Positions 1-10,960 of a DNA stretch of 64,000 bases are shown piece after piece. Source of the stretch: Styela clava (taxonomy: Eukaryota; Chordata; Ascidiacea; Stolidobranchia; Styelidae); the NCBI RefSeq assembly GCF_964204865.1, contig NC_135260.1:6758001-6822000 (forward strand). Direction: 5' to 3'. The position numbers were made by a program, and so were the translations under genes. The first letter of the stretch is position 1; the number at the start of each line of letters is the position of its first letter. A model generated the notes under the pieces. That model did no database searches. It saw only the letters and a list, made by a program, of their open reading frames with translations, and was not told the DNA's origin.

Positions 1-112
1 CATCAAGTTGTGTCAAGGGACTGAAACCTATAAAATCTGAATAAAATCATGGCCAAACCCTAACCTGGTACACACACTACGGGAGTACCCAGAAATTTAT
101 TAAAAACGTAGT
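1..112. mobile_element. MITE-like element, GTGTGTACCA family (fragment at window edge)
   Basis: The fragment begins inside the landmark CATCAAGTTGTGT and runs through AACCCTAACCTGGTACACAC to GGGAGTACC. It is the same family as the element at 390-585 and in the same orientation, with part of the middle deleted. Confidence 0.7.
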
Positions 113-1884
113 AGTATAACAGTGTAATATACTGGTAAAAAACACATTTGACTTTAGCTCCTGTGTTGAACAACTTAATTTAAAGTATTTAATTGAGACA
201 ACTCAGTGTTTTGTCCCTCTAATCATTTGCAAAAATTCGCAACTTGAAATGGCACTATCATCCTTGATAAAAAAAAAACTTCAAGAACGAATCATGTTAG
301 CATGAAATAGAGAAAATGAATTTCTAGATATCCCAAACCTGAAATTACCAAAATATATTGCAAGTGGAAAATGTAATCAAAAAAAGGGCGCTTCAGAAGT
401 GTGTGTACCAATATGGAGGTAACTGATTTTGTTTGCCCACTTTACATCAAGTTGTGTAAAGGGACTGAAACCTATGGGCAGGGGGTATATATATTCACTT
501 GGCTAACACAGACAGTTCCCGAGCTCGTAATAGAACTAAAATCAGAATAAAATTACACCCCAACCCTACACATACTACGGAAGTACCAAAAAAAAGAAAC
601 AAAATCAAGTGAAATGAACATTTAATATACCTTGTCTCGAGGAACAGATATGTACTTTGCTATGATTGGTTCTTTTTCAATTATATAATAAGTTTTATCA
701 TCATCACTGGCTTGTTCAAGCTTGTCTGCTTCTTTACCAAAAAGTGCTTTCCATAGTGTTCCCTGGAATTTAGAAAATAAATAGAATCCAATTTTTCATG
801 TTCATATTGTGTAAAGAGAACTTGATAAGACTGGTGGGATGGTGGAGGAGGCCGTAACTGAATAATGATTACATAAAGTATACTGTGACGACAGAGAGGT
901 CAGGAACACTCAATAATTATCCCACAGGAGATTCAAAATTGCAAATCATCAAAGAGTAACCAATGGTATGGAGTAAAAAATGTAACATATTCCTAGCGCT
1001 TAGCATGATGTGTCAATAAATCAGTAACAGACATTTTTTCCACATACTTGTAAGTATGGATAGGCATGTGTCATACAATTGCATGGATTTACACTCAATA
1101 ATATCAATGCTTATTCAATTTAAACCAAAGCAATGATGGAACACAACGACATATATCATGCCAGCCTCCATTGAGACTGTAAATAACACCCACACTCTTT
1201 CCTTATTATCTAAAAGGTGGCCTAGCAGTTAGCTGCCTCAACAGGTGTTTAATAAATTGGTTACGCTATATTATGCCAAAGAGAAAAGTCTAATGAAAAT
1301 ATTGTGGACGGGTTCAATACCAGTAGCTACATGTCAAAGGCAGTAAATTCACACGAAACAAAATTTACATGCAAACCGAGAGGTATTTTAAATACTATTT
1401 ACTAGCATTTATATCATTTTGCCAACTTTCAACATTATTTGAGTAAGTAAAGCGCTACGATTAATATTGATTGTTATTGTTACATCATCAATAAGTCTCA
1501 AAAGAAGCAGTTTTTCAGTATCACCTAGCGAAATTAATTGTACCAACCTTTATAAAAAGTAAAATATTAAGAACTTTCGTTTCTCTTTTACTCGCTTTAT
1601 CTCTAACAACCAGAAGATCAACCATTTGGGAACCGACAACATGTCCAAAATCTGCCAATTTCGTCTAAAAATAAAGCAGTTTCAGCTCTTTAAATTCACG
1701 AGGGAACATCCCACATTACAGCCAAAACCATCACCTGTAGTTCAGCGACAGATTTCACTCGATCTTGAGAATATTGAATCATTTCACTGAATAGTAAAGC
1801 AAATACACTCAAACAAACTTCTTGTCTTCCTTTACTCAGAGGTCTTTCAATAATTTGATTTTTGGATCTTTTGCTATGATCCAT
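1..1884 (-). CDS. TRAPPC5: TRAPP complex subunit 5, partial (3' end outside window)
   Basis: This is a core subunit of the TRAPP vesicle-tethering complex (Bet3/Trs31 family), acting in ER-Golgi traffic. Three exons are visible: 1735-1884, about 1549-1664, and 631-762. Exon 1 starts at the ATG at 1884 and contains the conserved stretch SVFALLFSEMIQYSQDRV. Exon 2 encodes the region ending KRETKVLNILLFIK. Exon 3 contains GTLWKALFGKEADKLEQAS and the segment ending YISVPRDK, a near match to human TRAPPC5 as I remember it. The junctions I could check are phase 0 with GT-AG borders. About 55 C-terminal residues of the family are missing. I saw nothing like them in 1-630, which is mostly repeat, so the last exon should lie left of the window. 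The exon 2 donor end may be off by one base. Confidence 0.9.
390..585. mobile_element. MITE-like element, GTGTGTACCA family (copy 2 of 8)
   Basis: This is a short non-coding repeat of about 200 bases with inverted ends close to AGTGTGTGTACCA. Internal landmarks are CATCAAGTTGTGTAAAGGGA, the CACTTGGCTAACACAGACAG block and a CTAACCCTAACC-like end. Another fragment occupies positions 1 to about 112. Full or partial relatives lie near 4040, 15135, 19296, 33105, 37267 and 63410. Confidence 0.75.
830..1500. other. TRAPPC5 intron 2
   Basis: This is non-coding intron sequence between exons 3 and 2. Positions 830-950 hold a decayed copy of the SINE-like family (the block GGTGGAGGAGGCCGTAAC and a later CCCACAGGAGATTCAAA). 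I see nothing else in it. Confidence 0.5.
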
Positions 1885-1885
1885 G

Positions 1886-1915
1886 TTCTGTATTTTAATC
1901 TACTATTATTCATAA
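1886..1915 (-). promoter_or_regulatory. Possible splice or trans-splice acceptor before TRAPPC5 start
   Basis: On the minus strand an AG preceded by TTAAAATAC lies at 1889-1888, leaving only 3 untranslated bases before the ATG at 1884. The upstream tract is not rich in pyrimidines, so this is weak alone. It matters because other genes here show the same arrangement. Confidence 0.35.
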
Positions 1916-2562
1916 AAAAGCTATAATATTAACACAAAACCAGTTGAAAACATTTGACAGCAGGTAATTATAGATTAGAATAAAAGTCAAGCGATGATAA
2001 AATATGAGGGATTTCTAGAGATGAAGGCACACTCTCAATAATATCATCAAGATAAAGATTGCCGATCTTTGTTGTTTATGGGAACTTATATTCCAGTTCA
2101 TTGTTTACAGCCAGTGAGCCCAGCCCGGTGGTCCCTGGATTTTCAGAATTGCGCATCCACGGTATCATTATCTCATATCACCACTTTGTGTTGATAACGT
2201 TCATAAAATACTCTTATTTTCTCAATTTTAATTCAAACCAATCAAATATCTAAGTATATCAAGTAAAGGTCTTTACATCATTACATAAATAACGGACAAG
2301 CAGTTTTCTTCAGGAAGTTTATCATTTTCTTTGCTGAAACACATTAATGTAAAGCTACAGTTCCTCAACATTAACAGATCAAAAAGTTTTGTCATATTTT
2401 CAACATAAAATATAGATTTCAATCTGTACATTTTTACCAAAAAGTGGAACCCACAGAAAAATATTCTACCATGACCAAGTATAGTTCAACAAAAAACGAC
2501 AACAAATTCAATCATTTATTGATCAATCATACTTGATGAATGCACAGATAATATCATAACAT

Positions 2563-3099
2563 TTAAGTTGATCGGCAACCCAACACAATCATAATAGAAA
2601 TAAGCAAACTCAGTCCAACAGTTGCGTAACCAGATTTCCGCAAATCCGACATTTCAAATCCTTTTCCAGTATCCCATGCAAGATGTCTCAGTCCATTAAG
2701 AGTGTGAAAAACTATAGGAAGAACAAGGCAAATTTTAAAGTCCATAATCGCCAAATAACCAATCCAAGTATCTCCCCAACTTTGAAATGATAATATAACT
2801 TCATCAAGATTTTTCGGAAGCAAAGGAGATGCGAATGCGAAGGCAGACACAGCACCAGCAAGAAAAATACCAGTTGCACGATGGGTGAGAGACATAGCTG
2901 ATGTAACATGGTGGAGATTATATACTGTTATATGGGGCGACATAGGACGATTCAACGTTTTATTCTTGTTCCAAAATTCATCGATCTGCTCTTGTGCAGT
3001 CCCTGTTGATTTTGGAGCAACGTATCCAGAAAATGCAAGCGGCCTTGTCAATGCCAATATCCGTCCATGATTTCGTCCAATCTGAGACAGCAAAGCCAT
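2563..3099 (-). CDS. SDHC: Succinate dehydrogenase cytochrome b560 subunit
   Basis: This is the membrane anchor of respiratory complex II in the inner mitochondrial membrane; with SDHD it carries heme b and the ubiquinone site. The 178-residue ORF has no intron and is close in length to human SDHC (169). Residues 1-35 are basic and free of acids, fitting a mitochondrial targeting peptide. The family signature NRPMSPHITVY (50-60) is followed by SLTHRATG (70-77), where Ser70 and Arg74 match the quinone-site positions of bacterial SdhC. FHTLNGLRHLAWDTGKG (131-147) carries the expected heme-ligand histidine, most likely His132. Three membrane segments lie at about 78-97, 114-133 and 157-174. The start at 3099 gives a proper targeting peptide. 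Vertebrate SDHC genes have several introns, so the intronless form is notable. Confidence 0.95.
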   Translation of the reverse strand: MALLSQIGRNHGRILALTRPLAFSGYVAPKSTGTAQEQIDEFWNKNKTLNRPMSPHITVYNLHHVTSAMSLTHRATGIFLAGAVSAFAFASPLLPKNLDEVILSFQSWGDTWIGYLAIMDFKICLVLPIVFHTLNGLRHLAWDTGKGFEMSDLRKSGYATVGLSLLISIMIVLGCRST

Positions 3100-3234
3100 C
3101 TTAATCTAGGCTATATAACTATATATCAAAAAAACAATCAACTGAAAGAATTCAAGTTTTCATTCTACAACATCTAACAAAATAAAGTGTGTATTTGAGA
3201 AGTTGCAAACCTCACTCAAAAACAGAGTACAGTA

Positions 3235-3449
3235 CTTTACGGACCCTAAGGCGCACCAATAAATTGCTTAGATTTGGGTTTAGTTCATATATAAGGCACA
3301 CGGAACTATGCGGCATGCACTGGTACTGGATTTGAGTGTAGGAAATAAAGCATAGTGCACTATCTGATAATATGCCCACTGACTTATAGGGCGCACAATC
3401 GATTTTTGAGAAAAAGGGGATTCAAAGCGCGCCTTACGGTCCGTAAAAT
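3235..3449. mobile_element. MITE with TTTACGGACC ends, next to SDHC promoter
   Basis: The left end reads TTTACGGACCCTAAGGCGCAC. The right end, reverse-complemented, reads TTTACGGACCGTAAGGCGCGC, so the inverted repeats are about 20 bases with few mismatches. There is no coding capacity. It ends about 135 bases upstream of the SDHC start codon. Confidence 0.8.
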
Positions 3450-4039
3450 AACCTAAAGTATATTTTGAGTTATTAATATATTTATAATAATATTACATTC
3501 AATACATGAATATTATGACTATTTGATAAACTTAAATCATCAGCAAAGCATATTTTTACCATACTATTACATAGAGATTTTAAATATAAACAGTTTCTGC
3601 CATTAAGACAAACATTACTATAGCAGCCCACAGTTATTTATCGAACACGAAGCACTTCCAGTGTTGGTTAGACTCAAAAACATAAATAAATTTTATGTTT
3701 CAAATTAGCATGGTATTGATTTAAACTCTGTATTATAATTTTTCACCCTGTGCGATGAAATTTTTTGGGGAAATAAATAAAAATTTTTTAGGTTATGATA
3801 TAACAGAGTTTATAAACACTAATGAATCCTCCTTCCAGTTTGATTGCAAGATCTTATTACCACTAAAAGTTACTAACATAAATAGTATGGAATTGAATTC
3901 TACCACAATAACACTAAGTTTGAAGATAAAGAAGATAATATCTTGATAAACACGACCACCATAGCTAAAAAGATAAAGATAAAAAAACAGTATGAAACAT
4001 GAGTTAACACGGTATAAATAAGAAAATTGCCATACCAAG

Positions 4040-4225
4040 TTTGGCGATCCTGTAGTTTGTGTACCAGGTTAGGGTTAGGACATATTTTTATTCTAATTTC
4101 CCTATTTTAGTTCTATTATGAGTTCGGTGACTAGCCAAGTGACTCAGGTTTGTACCTGAAATTATGGCCTAACCTGGTGCAGATACTACGTTCCGGTGTC
4201 TGCCATCTTGGTTCGCATACTACAT
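4040..4225. mobile_element. MITE-like element, GTGTGTACCA family, foldback variant
   Basis: It starts GTGTACCAGGTTAGGGTTAGG. Near 4165-4185 it carries the inverse, GGCCTAACCTGGTGCAG, followed by a tail with CCGGTGTCTGCCATCTTGG. The same tail is found in the copies near 19296 and 37267. Confidence 0.75.
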
Positions 4226-4320
4226 AAGTTTTAACTGATTCTGATATTAATGTTCAACAAACATATGGTAACTATTTTCAAGTTTACTGAAATTATAACT
4301 AAACACAAACCCAAATGAAA

Positions 4321-5958
4321 TCAGATCATTTTGGCTACAGCAGCCTCGAGTTTTCCAATTCCTCTAACAATGCCATGCAAGGTCCAAGTATTATTGTCCA
4401 AATTCATGGTTTCTATGGAAACAGTACCTTTGTCTTGCTGTTCTTCCATTCCTCCAATGGCAAATAACTTATCTTCAAATATAGCCGCACTAAAAATGGA
4501 CCGAGGTAAAACCATTCTTGCTATAATGGTCCAAGTGCCAACAGTGGGTACATAATACTCAACAGAGTTAGTGATTTTTCCTGGTTGAATTTCGCCTCCT
4601 AGAACATAAATTCGGCCACAATGGGAAACAGCCGTTGCATCTGCTCTTGGTCTGTTGAGTGGGCTGTTTTCTGAAAACCAAACTCCCATTGATGGATCAA
4701 ACTTATCCATAGTATCAAGTATAATATTTTCTTTACCACGCCCTCCAATGCAATATAAAAAATCACCACAGCCAACGACAACGTGACCATATCTTGCAGT
4801 GGGCATGTTCCGCATACTAAGCCACACATTCTTAGAAGGATGGTAATATTCAGCAGAAGGGGATACAGTTGCACCATCACATTCAATCTTGCCACCTGTA
4901 ACATAGATATGGTGCTTCAAAACTCCTGCTTCAATTTTAGAAATTCTTGTACAAGACAGATTTGCGATTCTACTCCAAACTCCCATTTTGTGTGTGCAGT
5001 TAAGACGATATGCCTCATCCCCCTTTAAAACGTAGATGAATTCTTCCAAGCATAAAGCAGTACAATTTTCGTACATGTTTTTTTCGGGGCCACGCATTTT
5101 GCACACTCTATGGGTGTTGATGTTATAAGCCTTAGTGGTGCATACTGAGCTATCAAACAAAATAACTGCAGGACACAAATCCCTTTTAGATATTCTTGAA
5201 ACTAATTCATTTTCCAACAAAGATCTTGACTCGTCAAAAATGCTAAACAATGGTTCATTTCGAATTGTCTGCAAAAGAAAAGGGTTTGAAAGTCGACTTA
5301 TATCGATGTACTGAAGAAGCACAGGAAATTCATTCGATCTAGACATGAAATCATGGTGTATCCAGTTGATGATTGCAAAGTAAGCGACAGTCGATGGTAA
5401 ATCTATATTTCTAGGAGCTTTGAGAAAAAACAAAACATCAGTTTTATTCAATTTGAGAAATTCGTTTTCCACACTAATATCTGCAAAATGTTCCAATCCA
5501 AACTCTTCTGCAGCCTTTTTCAATCTTTCGTGTCCATGTTTAATTGCCAACTCTCGAGCAAAAAGGCATCGTTTCCCAGTCATAGCAGCAACAAGGTAAT
5601 TAGCACATCTTTCAGCAATATCAGGTAGCTGCAATTTACTACAAGCTTCCCATAGAGGACAAACATTTTTATCTGTAACGTTTGCAGTTCCCGTATAAAT
5701 AAACTCGATACATTGTTTTACAATATCTGGCTCAGTGTCTTCAATAGTTACTACTTCCTCTTTTTTATCTTCGGAAAAAAGATTCCGGAAATATTCTGAA
5801 GAGACAGCTAACAGATAACGATGTGCAAGATAAGTTTCTTTGCCAACAACAATAGTGACATCACAAAGAAGTCCTTCTTTTCGACTGCGGTTTAAAGATT
5901 TCAAGGTCTCTGCAGCATGTCTGATGACACGTATTTCATTTCCACTTATTTCAGTCAT
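4321..5958 (-). CDS. BTB-BACK-Kelch (KLHL-type) protein, probable CUL3 adaptor
   Basis: This is a 545-residue intronless ORF. The BTB domain spans about 22-125 (CDVTIVVGKETYLAHRYLLA, then the SEYFRNLF core). The BACK domain covers about 130-235. Kelch repeats fill about 290-540, seen as repeated GG...W units such as YVTGGKIECDG, LYCIGGRGKENI, IYVLGGEIQPG and LFAIGGMEEQ, each followed by a Trp about 30 residues later. In this family the BTB-BACK part dimerises and binds cullin-3 while the Kelch propeller holds the substrate for ubiquitination. Assignment to a particular KLHL member is not safe from sequence alone; the repeats are divergent and the first blades are weak. The start at 5958 puts a normal-length lead before the BTB domain. 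An acceptor-like AG lies 14 bases upstream of the ATG. Confidence 0.9.
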   Translation of the reverse strand: MTEISGNEIRVIRHAAETLKSLNRSRKEGLLCDVTIVVGKETYLAHRYLLAVSSEYFRNLFSEDKKEEVVTIEDTEPDIVKQCIEFIYTGTANVTDKNVCPLWEACSKLQLPDIAERCANYLVAAMTGKRCLFARELAIKHGHERLKKAAEEFGLEHFADISVENEFLKLNKTDVLFFLKAPRNIDLPSTVAYFAIINWIHHDFMSRSNEFPVLLQYIDISRLSNPFLLQTIRNEPLFSIFDESRSLLENELVSRISKRDLCPAVILFDSSVCTTKAYNINTHRVCKMRGPEKNMYENCTALCLEEFIYVLKGDEAYRLNCTHKMGVWSRIANLSCTRISKIEAGVLKHHIYVTGGKIECDGATVSPSAEYYHPSKNVWLSMRNMPTARYGHVVVGCGDFLYCIGGRGKENIILDTMDKFDPSMGVWFSENSPLNRPRADATAVSHCGRIYVLGGEIQPGKITNSVEYYVPTVGTWTIIARMVLPRSIFSAAIFEDKLFAIGGMEEQQDKGTVSIETMNLDNNTWTLHGIVRGIGKLEAAVAKMI

Positions 5959-5971
5959 GTTTATTACCTAT

Positions 5972-6000
5972 CTACAAATTACAGATATAATCTGGTAATA
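5972..6000 (-). promoter_or_regulatory. Possible splice or trans-splice acceptor before the KLHL start
   Basis: On the minus strand the sequence TATATCTGTAATTTGTAG ends at 5972, leaving 13 bases before the ATG at 5958. The tract is T-rich and typical of a 3' splice site. A spliced 5'UTR or a spliced leader would both fit. Confidence 0.4.
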
Positions 6001-7219
6001 GACAAAAATGCATGATACATTAAAGCAAAAATGAACAAATTATAAAGCATAGAACCTGGCTTATTAATCTAACATCAAACAAATGACACGAAAAAATACA
6101 ACATTTCAATAATGAAATCAGAAACAATCAATGTATTGATAAGATATGCAATCTAGTATCTATCCATGTAAATCTTTTTAGTTGCAAAACATATACATCA
6201 GATATTTTAATAGACCGGCAGCTATTGAAAAGAGTATCAAAAAATTTTGTTGAGTGAAATTCAAGTTATTATTATTCAGAATATCAAAGTTTGATAAATT
6301 AACTCTTCGATAATAATAAAACTATGATTTACATCGAATAGGATTTAGAAAATAATTTCGCTTCAAATGAGTTTGATCAGATTATTATAATTTAAAATAC
6401 ATTGTAATTCTTAAACTTTATATAAATCCACATTGGGACATCCTCAAACTATGGCTTGAATTATGATAGTCTGAAAATGATTAGATGACAATGTATCATA
6501 AAGTCAGCAATATAAGAATCAGGTTTTCATACATAATATTATAAAATTTCAAGACTTCAAGCAGACTGGAACATTCAAATTTCAAATTATTTGCATCTCA
6601 AATACCATTGACCAGAGCAATTAACCTATCATATAAATTTTATAAAAGTCTGCTAATAATCCTCATAAAACACACTCATAGAAGAGACGATTTCAAATGA
6701 TTGAAAAGAAATCAAAAAGAAAAATCAAGTTGATAGCACGAAAAGCACAAAATATTTGTTTAAAAGAATAAGGATATACTTTGATAACAGATTTGAACAT
6801 ACAGACTCAAATTAATATTCACATTTCACAAACTGATAAATATAGAAAAGATATGATATGAAATCTGCATTAATTAAATGGAATCAATGTGAATTGAATA
6901 ACTGTTTTTTAAATAGGTGATTCAGTGATAGGTTATTATTTGATTTTTTTATATCTGGAATATTATTTTTGAATAACAAGAATGGCATCTAATATTTTTG
7001 AAACGCTTGGCAAATATGATTTAACCGCACGAAAACTATCAATATTCAAAATAGTTTAAAATGTCCAAGTTTTTGAAGAACTTGACACATTGCCAGGTAT
7101 TTAAATATAATGATCAAAAGTGTCACAAAACCCTAGATAATGATTATAAAAATAGTCATTTGAAATAGCGAAAAGATATTGCAGATTGAAGGAGACGAAA
7201 GTTTCGAAAGATTTTTTAA
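6001..7219. other. Intergenic, between the KLHL gene and VPS26
   Basis: Very AT-rich single-copy DNA holding the KLHL upstream region and the VPS26 3' flank. I see no ORF with protein-like features and no clear repeat. Confidence 0.6.
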
Positions 7220-8155
7220 TCAACCAGTGAAACGCTGCGTTGAATCTTCGATCGCTTTCTGCGGTCTTCGTTGTTGACCCTCCCCCTTTCTCCATAAAGT
7301 GATTTCTTGCTGCTTGAAATATCGACGTTCCTCTTCATCAATGAGGACAAGATTAAGAAGATAGCGAACAGAAAACTTTTTGTATATATCTCTCATTGTT
7401 GGAGTGAGGTTATATCCAGCAAGGAACAAACGAATTGGTATTGATTCCCCTTTGACAGGAGCTCCATCCATGATTTCATATTTTGCTATAGTTTCCTCGT
7501 CATGAAAAACGTTTGGTCCGCTGCCCATTGTTTCACGTTTGATAACATGGATTTCCATATGCTTTATCTTAACTCTCACGAGAAGGTAGTAAATCTTTCC
7601 AATGATTGCATCTTTGAGGTGATACTTCTGCTTATTATACTCAAACTCAATATGTAAACAATCTTCAATCCCGACCTCCATTTTTAGACTATTATTGTGC
7701 TCTGGATATGCACTCAACATGTGAACTACAATTTCAAGCTCTTTTGTTTGGTCAGTTAAACGTTTGCTAATGGTCACTCGTAGGAAATAACGAAGCCTTA
7801 CATTAGGACTAGTGTAGGACTCGTAGGGCTTTTCGACATGAGGAAATTCAAAAGGATACGATTTGTTTTCAGTGAGAATCCCAGCTGGTGCGAGTTGCTT
7901 CACCAAATTGGTGAAATCATGTCGACTCGAACGGTCGTATAAAATCTCTATTTGACCAACCAGTTCCACTTTGATGCCTTTATGTTCTAATTTTCCACTT
8001 TTGATCCCCAAATTAACTGTTCCTGAAACTGTTTCTCCATCATAATAAACAAATAATGGTTCCTTATGATCTCCATGTTGTACTTTTTCACGTTTTTCAA
8101 TCGCATCAAGGTTGATTTTAATATCGGCGCTTTGGCCTAAGCCGAAAAAACTCAT
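7220..8155 (-). CDS. VPS26: Retromer subunit VPS26
   Basis: This is the arrestin-like subunit of the retromer (VPS26-VPS29-VPS35), which recycles cargo from endosomes to the trans-Golgi network and plasma membrane. The start is set at 8155 (MSFFGLGQ), giving 311 residues. The frame stays open eight codons further to 8179, but family alignment and an acceptor-like AG at 8170-8169 favour the inner ATG. Diagnostic blocks include LFVYYDGETVSGTVNLGIK (about 43-61), VEKPYESY, NVRLRYFLRVTI, KMEVGIEDCLHIEFEYNK and AKYEIMDGAPVKGESIPIRL, then FSVRYLLNLVLIDEEERRYF. All are highly conserved from yeast to man. Only the short polar C-terminal tail after about residue 290 differs from vertebrate forms. The coding region is intronless, although vertebrate genes have several introns. 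Confidence 0.97.
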   Translation of the reverse strand: MSFFGLGQSADIKINLDAIEKREKVQHGDHKEPLFVYYDGETVSGTVNLGIKSGKLEHKGIKVELVGQIEILYDRSSRHDFTNLVKQLAPAGILTENKSYPFEFPHVEKPYESYTSPNVRLRYFLRVTISKRLTDQTKELEIVVHMLSAYPEHNNSLKMEVGIEDCLHIEFEYNKQKYHLKDAIIGKIYYLLVRVKIKHMEIHVIKRETMGSGPNVFHDEETIAKYEIMDGAPVKGESIPIRLFLAGYNLTPTMRDIYKKFSVRYLLNLVLIDEEERRYFKQQEITLWRKGEGQQRRPQKAIEDSTQRFTG

Positions 8156-8168
8156 AGTGATTGAAAAT

Positions 8169-8200
8169 CTGTAAAACAATTAGCAAAAATATGCCTGATC
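8169..8200 (-). promoter_or_regulatory. Strong splice or trans-splice acceptor before the VPS26 start
   Basis: On the minus strand a CTAAT branch-point-like element is followed by TGTTTTACAG ending at 8169. This leaves 13 untranslated bases before the ATG at 8155. It is the best of the start-proximal acceptors in the window. Confidence 0.55.
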
Positions 8201-10656
8201 ACTGAATTACAAAAAAAGTACAACTGATAAATAAAAAACCCTTTAGACATAAATCCTAACGGGAAATTAAGTTAGAAAAAATAAAATTTGTTGAAATGAT
8301 AAATCCAATAACTCAGATATTACAAATTACAATTACAAGCCTTGTGCAACGACACCAAAAGTCGAGCACTCAGATTAAAAAAAAAATCGATCAAACAGTT
8401 ATGCAAATTTTGTAGTAATGAATTTACATCTTTTGACCAGTACAGGGTAGGGAATTGTCAAACTTAGCAAACGCTTGATTTTCCCCAAAAATTTGCCATA
8501 TTCTACGATAAAAATTTTCGTTGTATCTTTCTACAGAGAGTTAAAATCCAGAAATTCTAGGGTTAGCATTGCTAGTTCAGAGTTCTTAGCCCTGCAGCGC
8601 GTAAGTCTGTAAGTTGATCGCAAACTGGTGACTGGGTAGGCCACCAAAAGATTTGAAGATAATGAAAGTTGAAAGAAAAACCTTGCTTGTGCATTAGTCT
8701 GGTATCGGTAGGGTGGCTTACCCACTTTGCGGCCACGACCTATTTGCGGCATCAACTCCATCGATCTAATTAGTGCCATAAAAATTAACGAACCGCGACG
8801 ATATTTCTCACGCGTGATCGTCCATTTGTCCCTCATATCTCTGCAAATTACACTAAAATGCGGCCACAAACAAAAAAGTTACAACCGAAAACCCGACCAA
8901 AGAAAAAAAACGGACCATTTTTTCATGTCGCCAACTACCCATTGTCCCCTTAAAAAAACTTGAAAATCCATACAAATATAAGAGATAAAAAGATGAAACT
9001 TGGCAAGGGGATAGAACTGTGTTTCTTTTAACCATTTTTAAATTTTCGCGTTTCTACATTTAAAGGAGGGGGAATAGGGGTGCGCATTTCCAATACGTCG
9101 ATAATATCTTTGAAGACCGATTTGCGACCACCGTGTTTGTGTCTGTTTGATTGCTGTGATGCGGTGCTTTGTATATAATTTGACAAGTTTTGTTCGAAAT
9201 CACCGTGTTCTTAAAATATAAGACAGTCAGAAATGCAATTAGAAGCCCAATTTTTTCACGCATGGCTGCGTATGCCCTAGTCTTGACGCAGCAGAAAGGA
9301 TGTTCGAGGCTTGAAATCCGTGGTCGCACACTGGTTGTTCGGTCGCAAATACGCCTTCCGAGTGTCATACTTTGGTGGTTTGTATAGCTTCAACCCCTGG
9401 TCGTAGAAAGTTAATTCGAGGTTTAGCGTGTAGAATAAATGCCAATGCACCTACGGTGAAAAAATAATTGTTTTATAGTGGTTTGAATGAAATCGTCTGC
9501 ATACTTGCTACACCACCCTAGTTGTTCAAATAACTAGACTGCGTTACCGATACCATAGGCCGGGTCTCATGTAGTTTCGTACCTAATCCACTTCTAGTGT
9601 GAGTAGCATAACAATTTTTTGAAATATCAATCCAAACCCTCACCTGACTACGGTACGCCATCTAAAAATTACCGGTACGTCACAGTGACGTAATAGAGCT
9701 CTTCAGAGCCATAGCGGTACCGGGTACCGGTACTTGCATTTTCCTTACACAGTTACATCTACCACTGTACCACCTGACCTTCGGCCACGCTAACCAGCGG
9801 CATGAAAAATTAGCTTTCCCAAATATACTGTAATATATATAATATAACACTGAGGTTTAAACACAGCACAACACAAGTCCGGCTTTTTCTTCGGTAGCGA
9901 TTGCCACAAAGCACGTGACCTGAGTAGCAAATCTGAAAATGCGACACAACTTAGCCAGTGACCTACAAAACTACCGCCCGTGGACTGGCAGAAAAGAAAG
10001 CAAATGCTATTCCACAGTTCTTCATTCCAAAAACGTGCAAAGGAAACGGAAAAAGTAAAGCAAATCTTCGCACGTTAATGTGGCACCGGTATCTAAAACA
10101 CACCAACTATACCCCCGCCCCAATGCCAATGATATTTATGATAAAAGGTGCAAATTTTGCATCGTAATCACTTGCTCGGACACAACCAAAAACAAGTAAA
10201 ACATGAATGATTTATATATATATATATATATATATAAGAAATCGACGATACAATCTCGACAAAAAGATGTCTATCAATGATGCATCCCTTGGAGTTGGAT
10301 GGATAGTCACATTGGTAATACGAACGTGGCAGTGACAGAAGTGGAATGTAAAGACATATTTCCTGGTCATACACCTCACGGAATGCGACGATAAATCAAC
10401 AGGCTTACATAAGAACACCAGCGAATGTTATGGCAAAAGTCTAATATCAAGATACTACAAAGAAAAAATCAATATTAGTCTTCAGCAACATGTGCAGGAG
10501 AGCCTCGACATCTACATTCTACACCAAAATGAGAATGCAATGACCGGAAGAAGAAAAAACAAGAGAGCAATGCTCAAATAAATAAACACGAAAGCCAAAA
10601 CGAAATATTTCACCCACAATTTTCCCCAAAATAATATCGTCGACGAATCTGAAACT
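8201..10656. other. Intergenic, upstream of VPS26
   Basis: No convincing gene. Short open frames at 8531-8869 (minus) and 9060-9368 (minus) show no recognisable domain and overlap low-complexity sequence. Positions 9555-9620 hold a decayed relative of the hairpin repeat near 43205. Positions 9660-9745 are rich in GGTACCGG-type palindromes. A (TA)n run occupies about 10213-10236. Confidence 0.5.
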
Positions 10657-10960
10657 AGTACAATTGTACTGGTATAGGTGCTGGGCATGTCTCAGCTTTA
10701 CCGAGTCCTGTGACGATGATACGTCTAGTGCCAACGTGAATTATGATAGGATTTCGCCTACATATTTATCCCGGGGGAGATGAAAGCCGCTAAATCGGCT
10801 TAAGCGTATGGCGATCCACGACCTCTCGTTAGGTTACCAGTCCTTGTCGGGTATGCGATTAGTTAGCCAGTTATATGTTTCGGTGACCGTACATTTGAAC
10901 CCATACATTTGCACCCGTGTATCCGCGAGTTAAATCTATACGAAGGTGCTGAAATCCATA
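10657..10960 (-). repeat. SINE-like repeat, left member of a direct pair flanking duplication copy 1
   Basis: This segment is nearly identical to 25453-25767 in the same orientation. It starts CTAGTACAAT, passes GTGCTGGGCATGTCTCAGC and the CATATTTATCCCGGG block, and ends in CGCGAGTTAAATCTATA. Its core belongs to a dispersed family also seen at 14728, 28430, 32684, 42680 and 46775. Confidence 0.85.

Noticed and set aside
2563-7219. Operon of minus-strand genes TRAPPC5-SDHC-KLHL-VPS26
   Set aside because: Gaps of about 0.7-1.3 kb are too long for a compact trans-spliced operon, and a MITE lies between two of the genes.
8531-9368. Minus-strand open frames upstream of VPS26 (112 and 102 codons)
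   Set aside because: No homology that I recognise, and they overlap repeats and open frames on the other strand.
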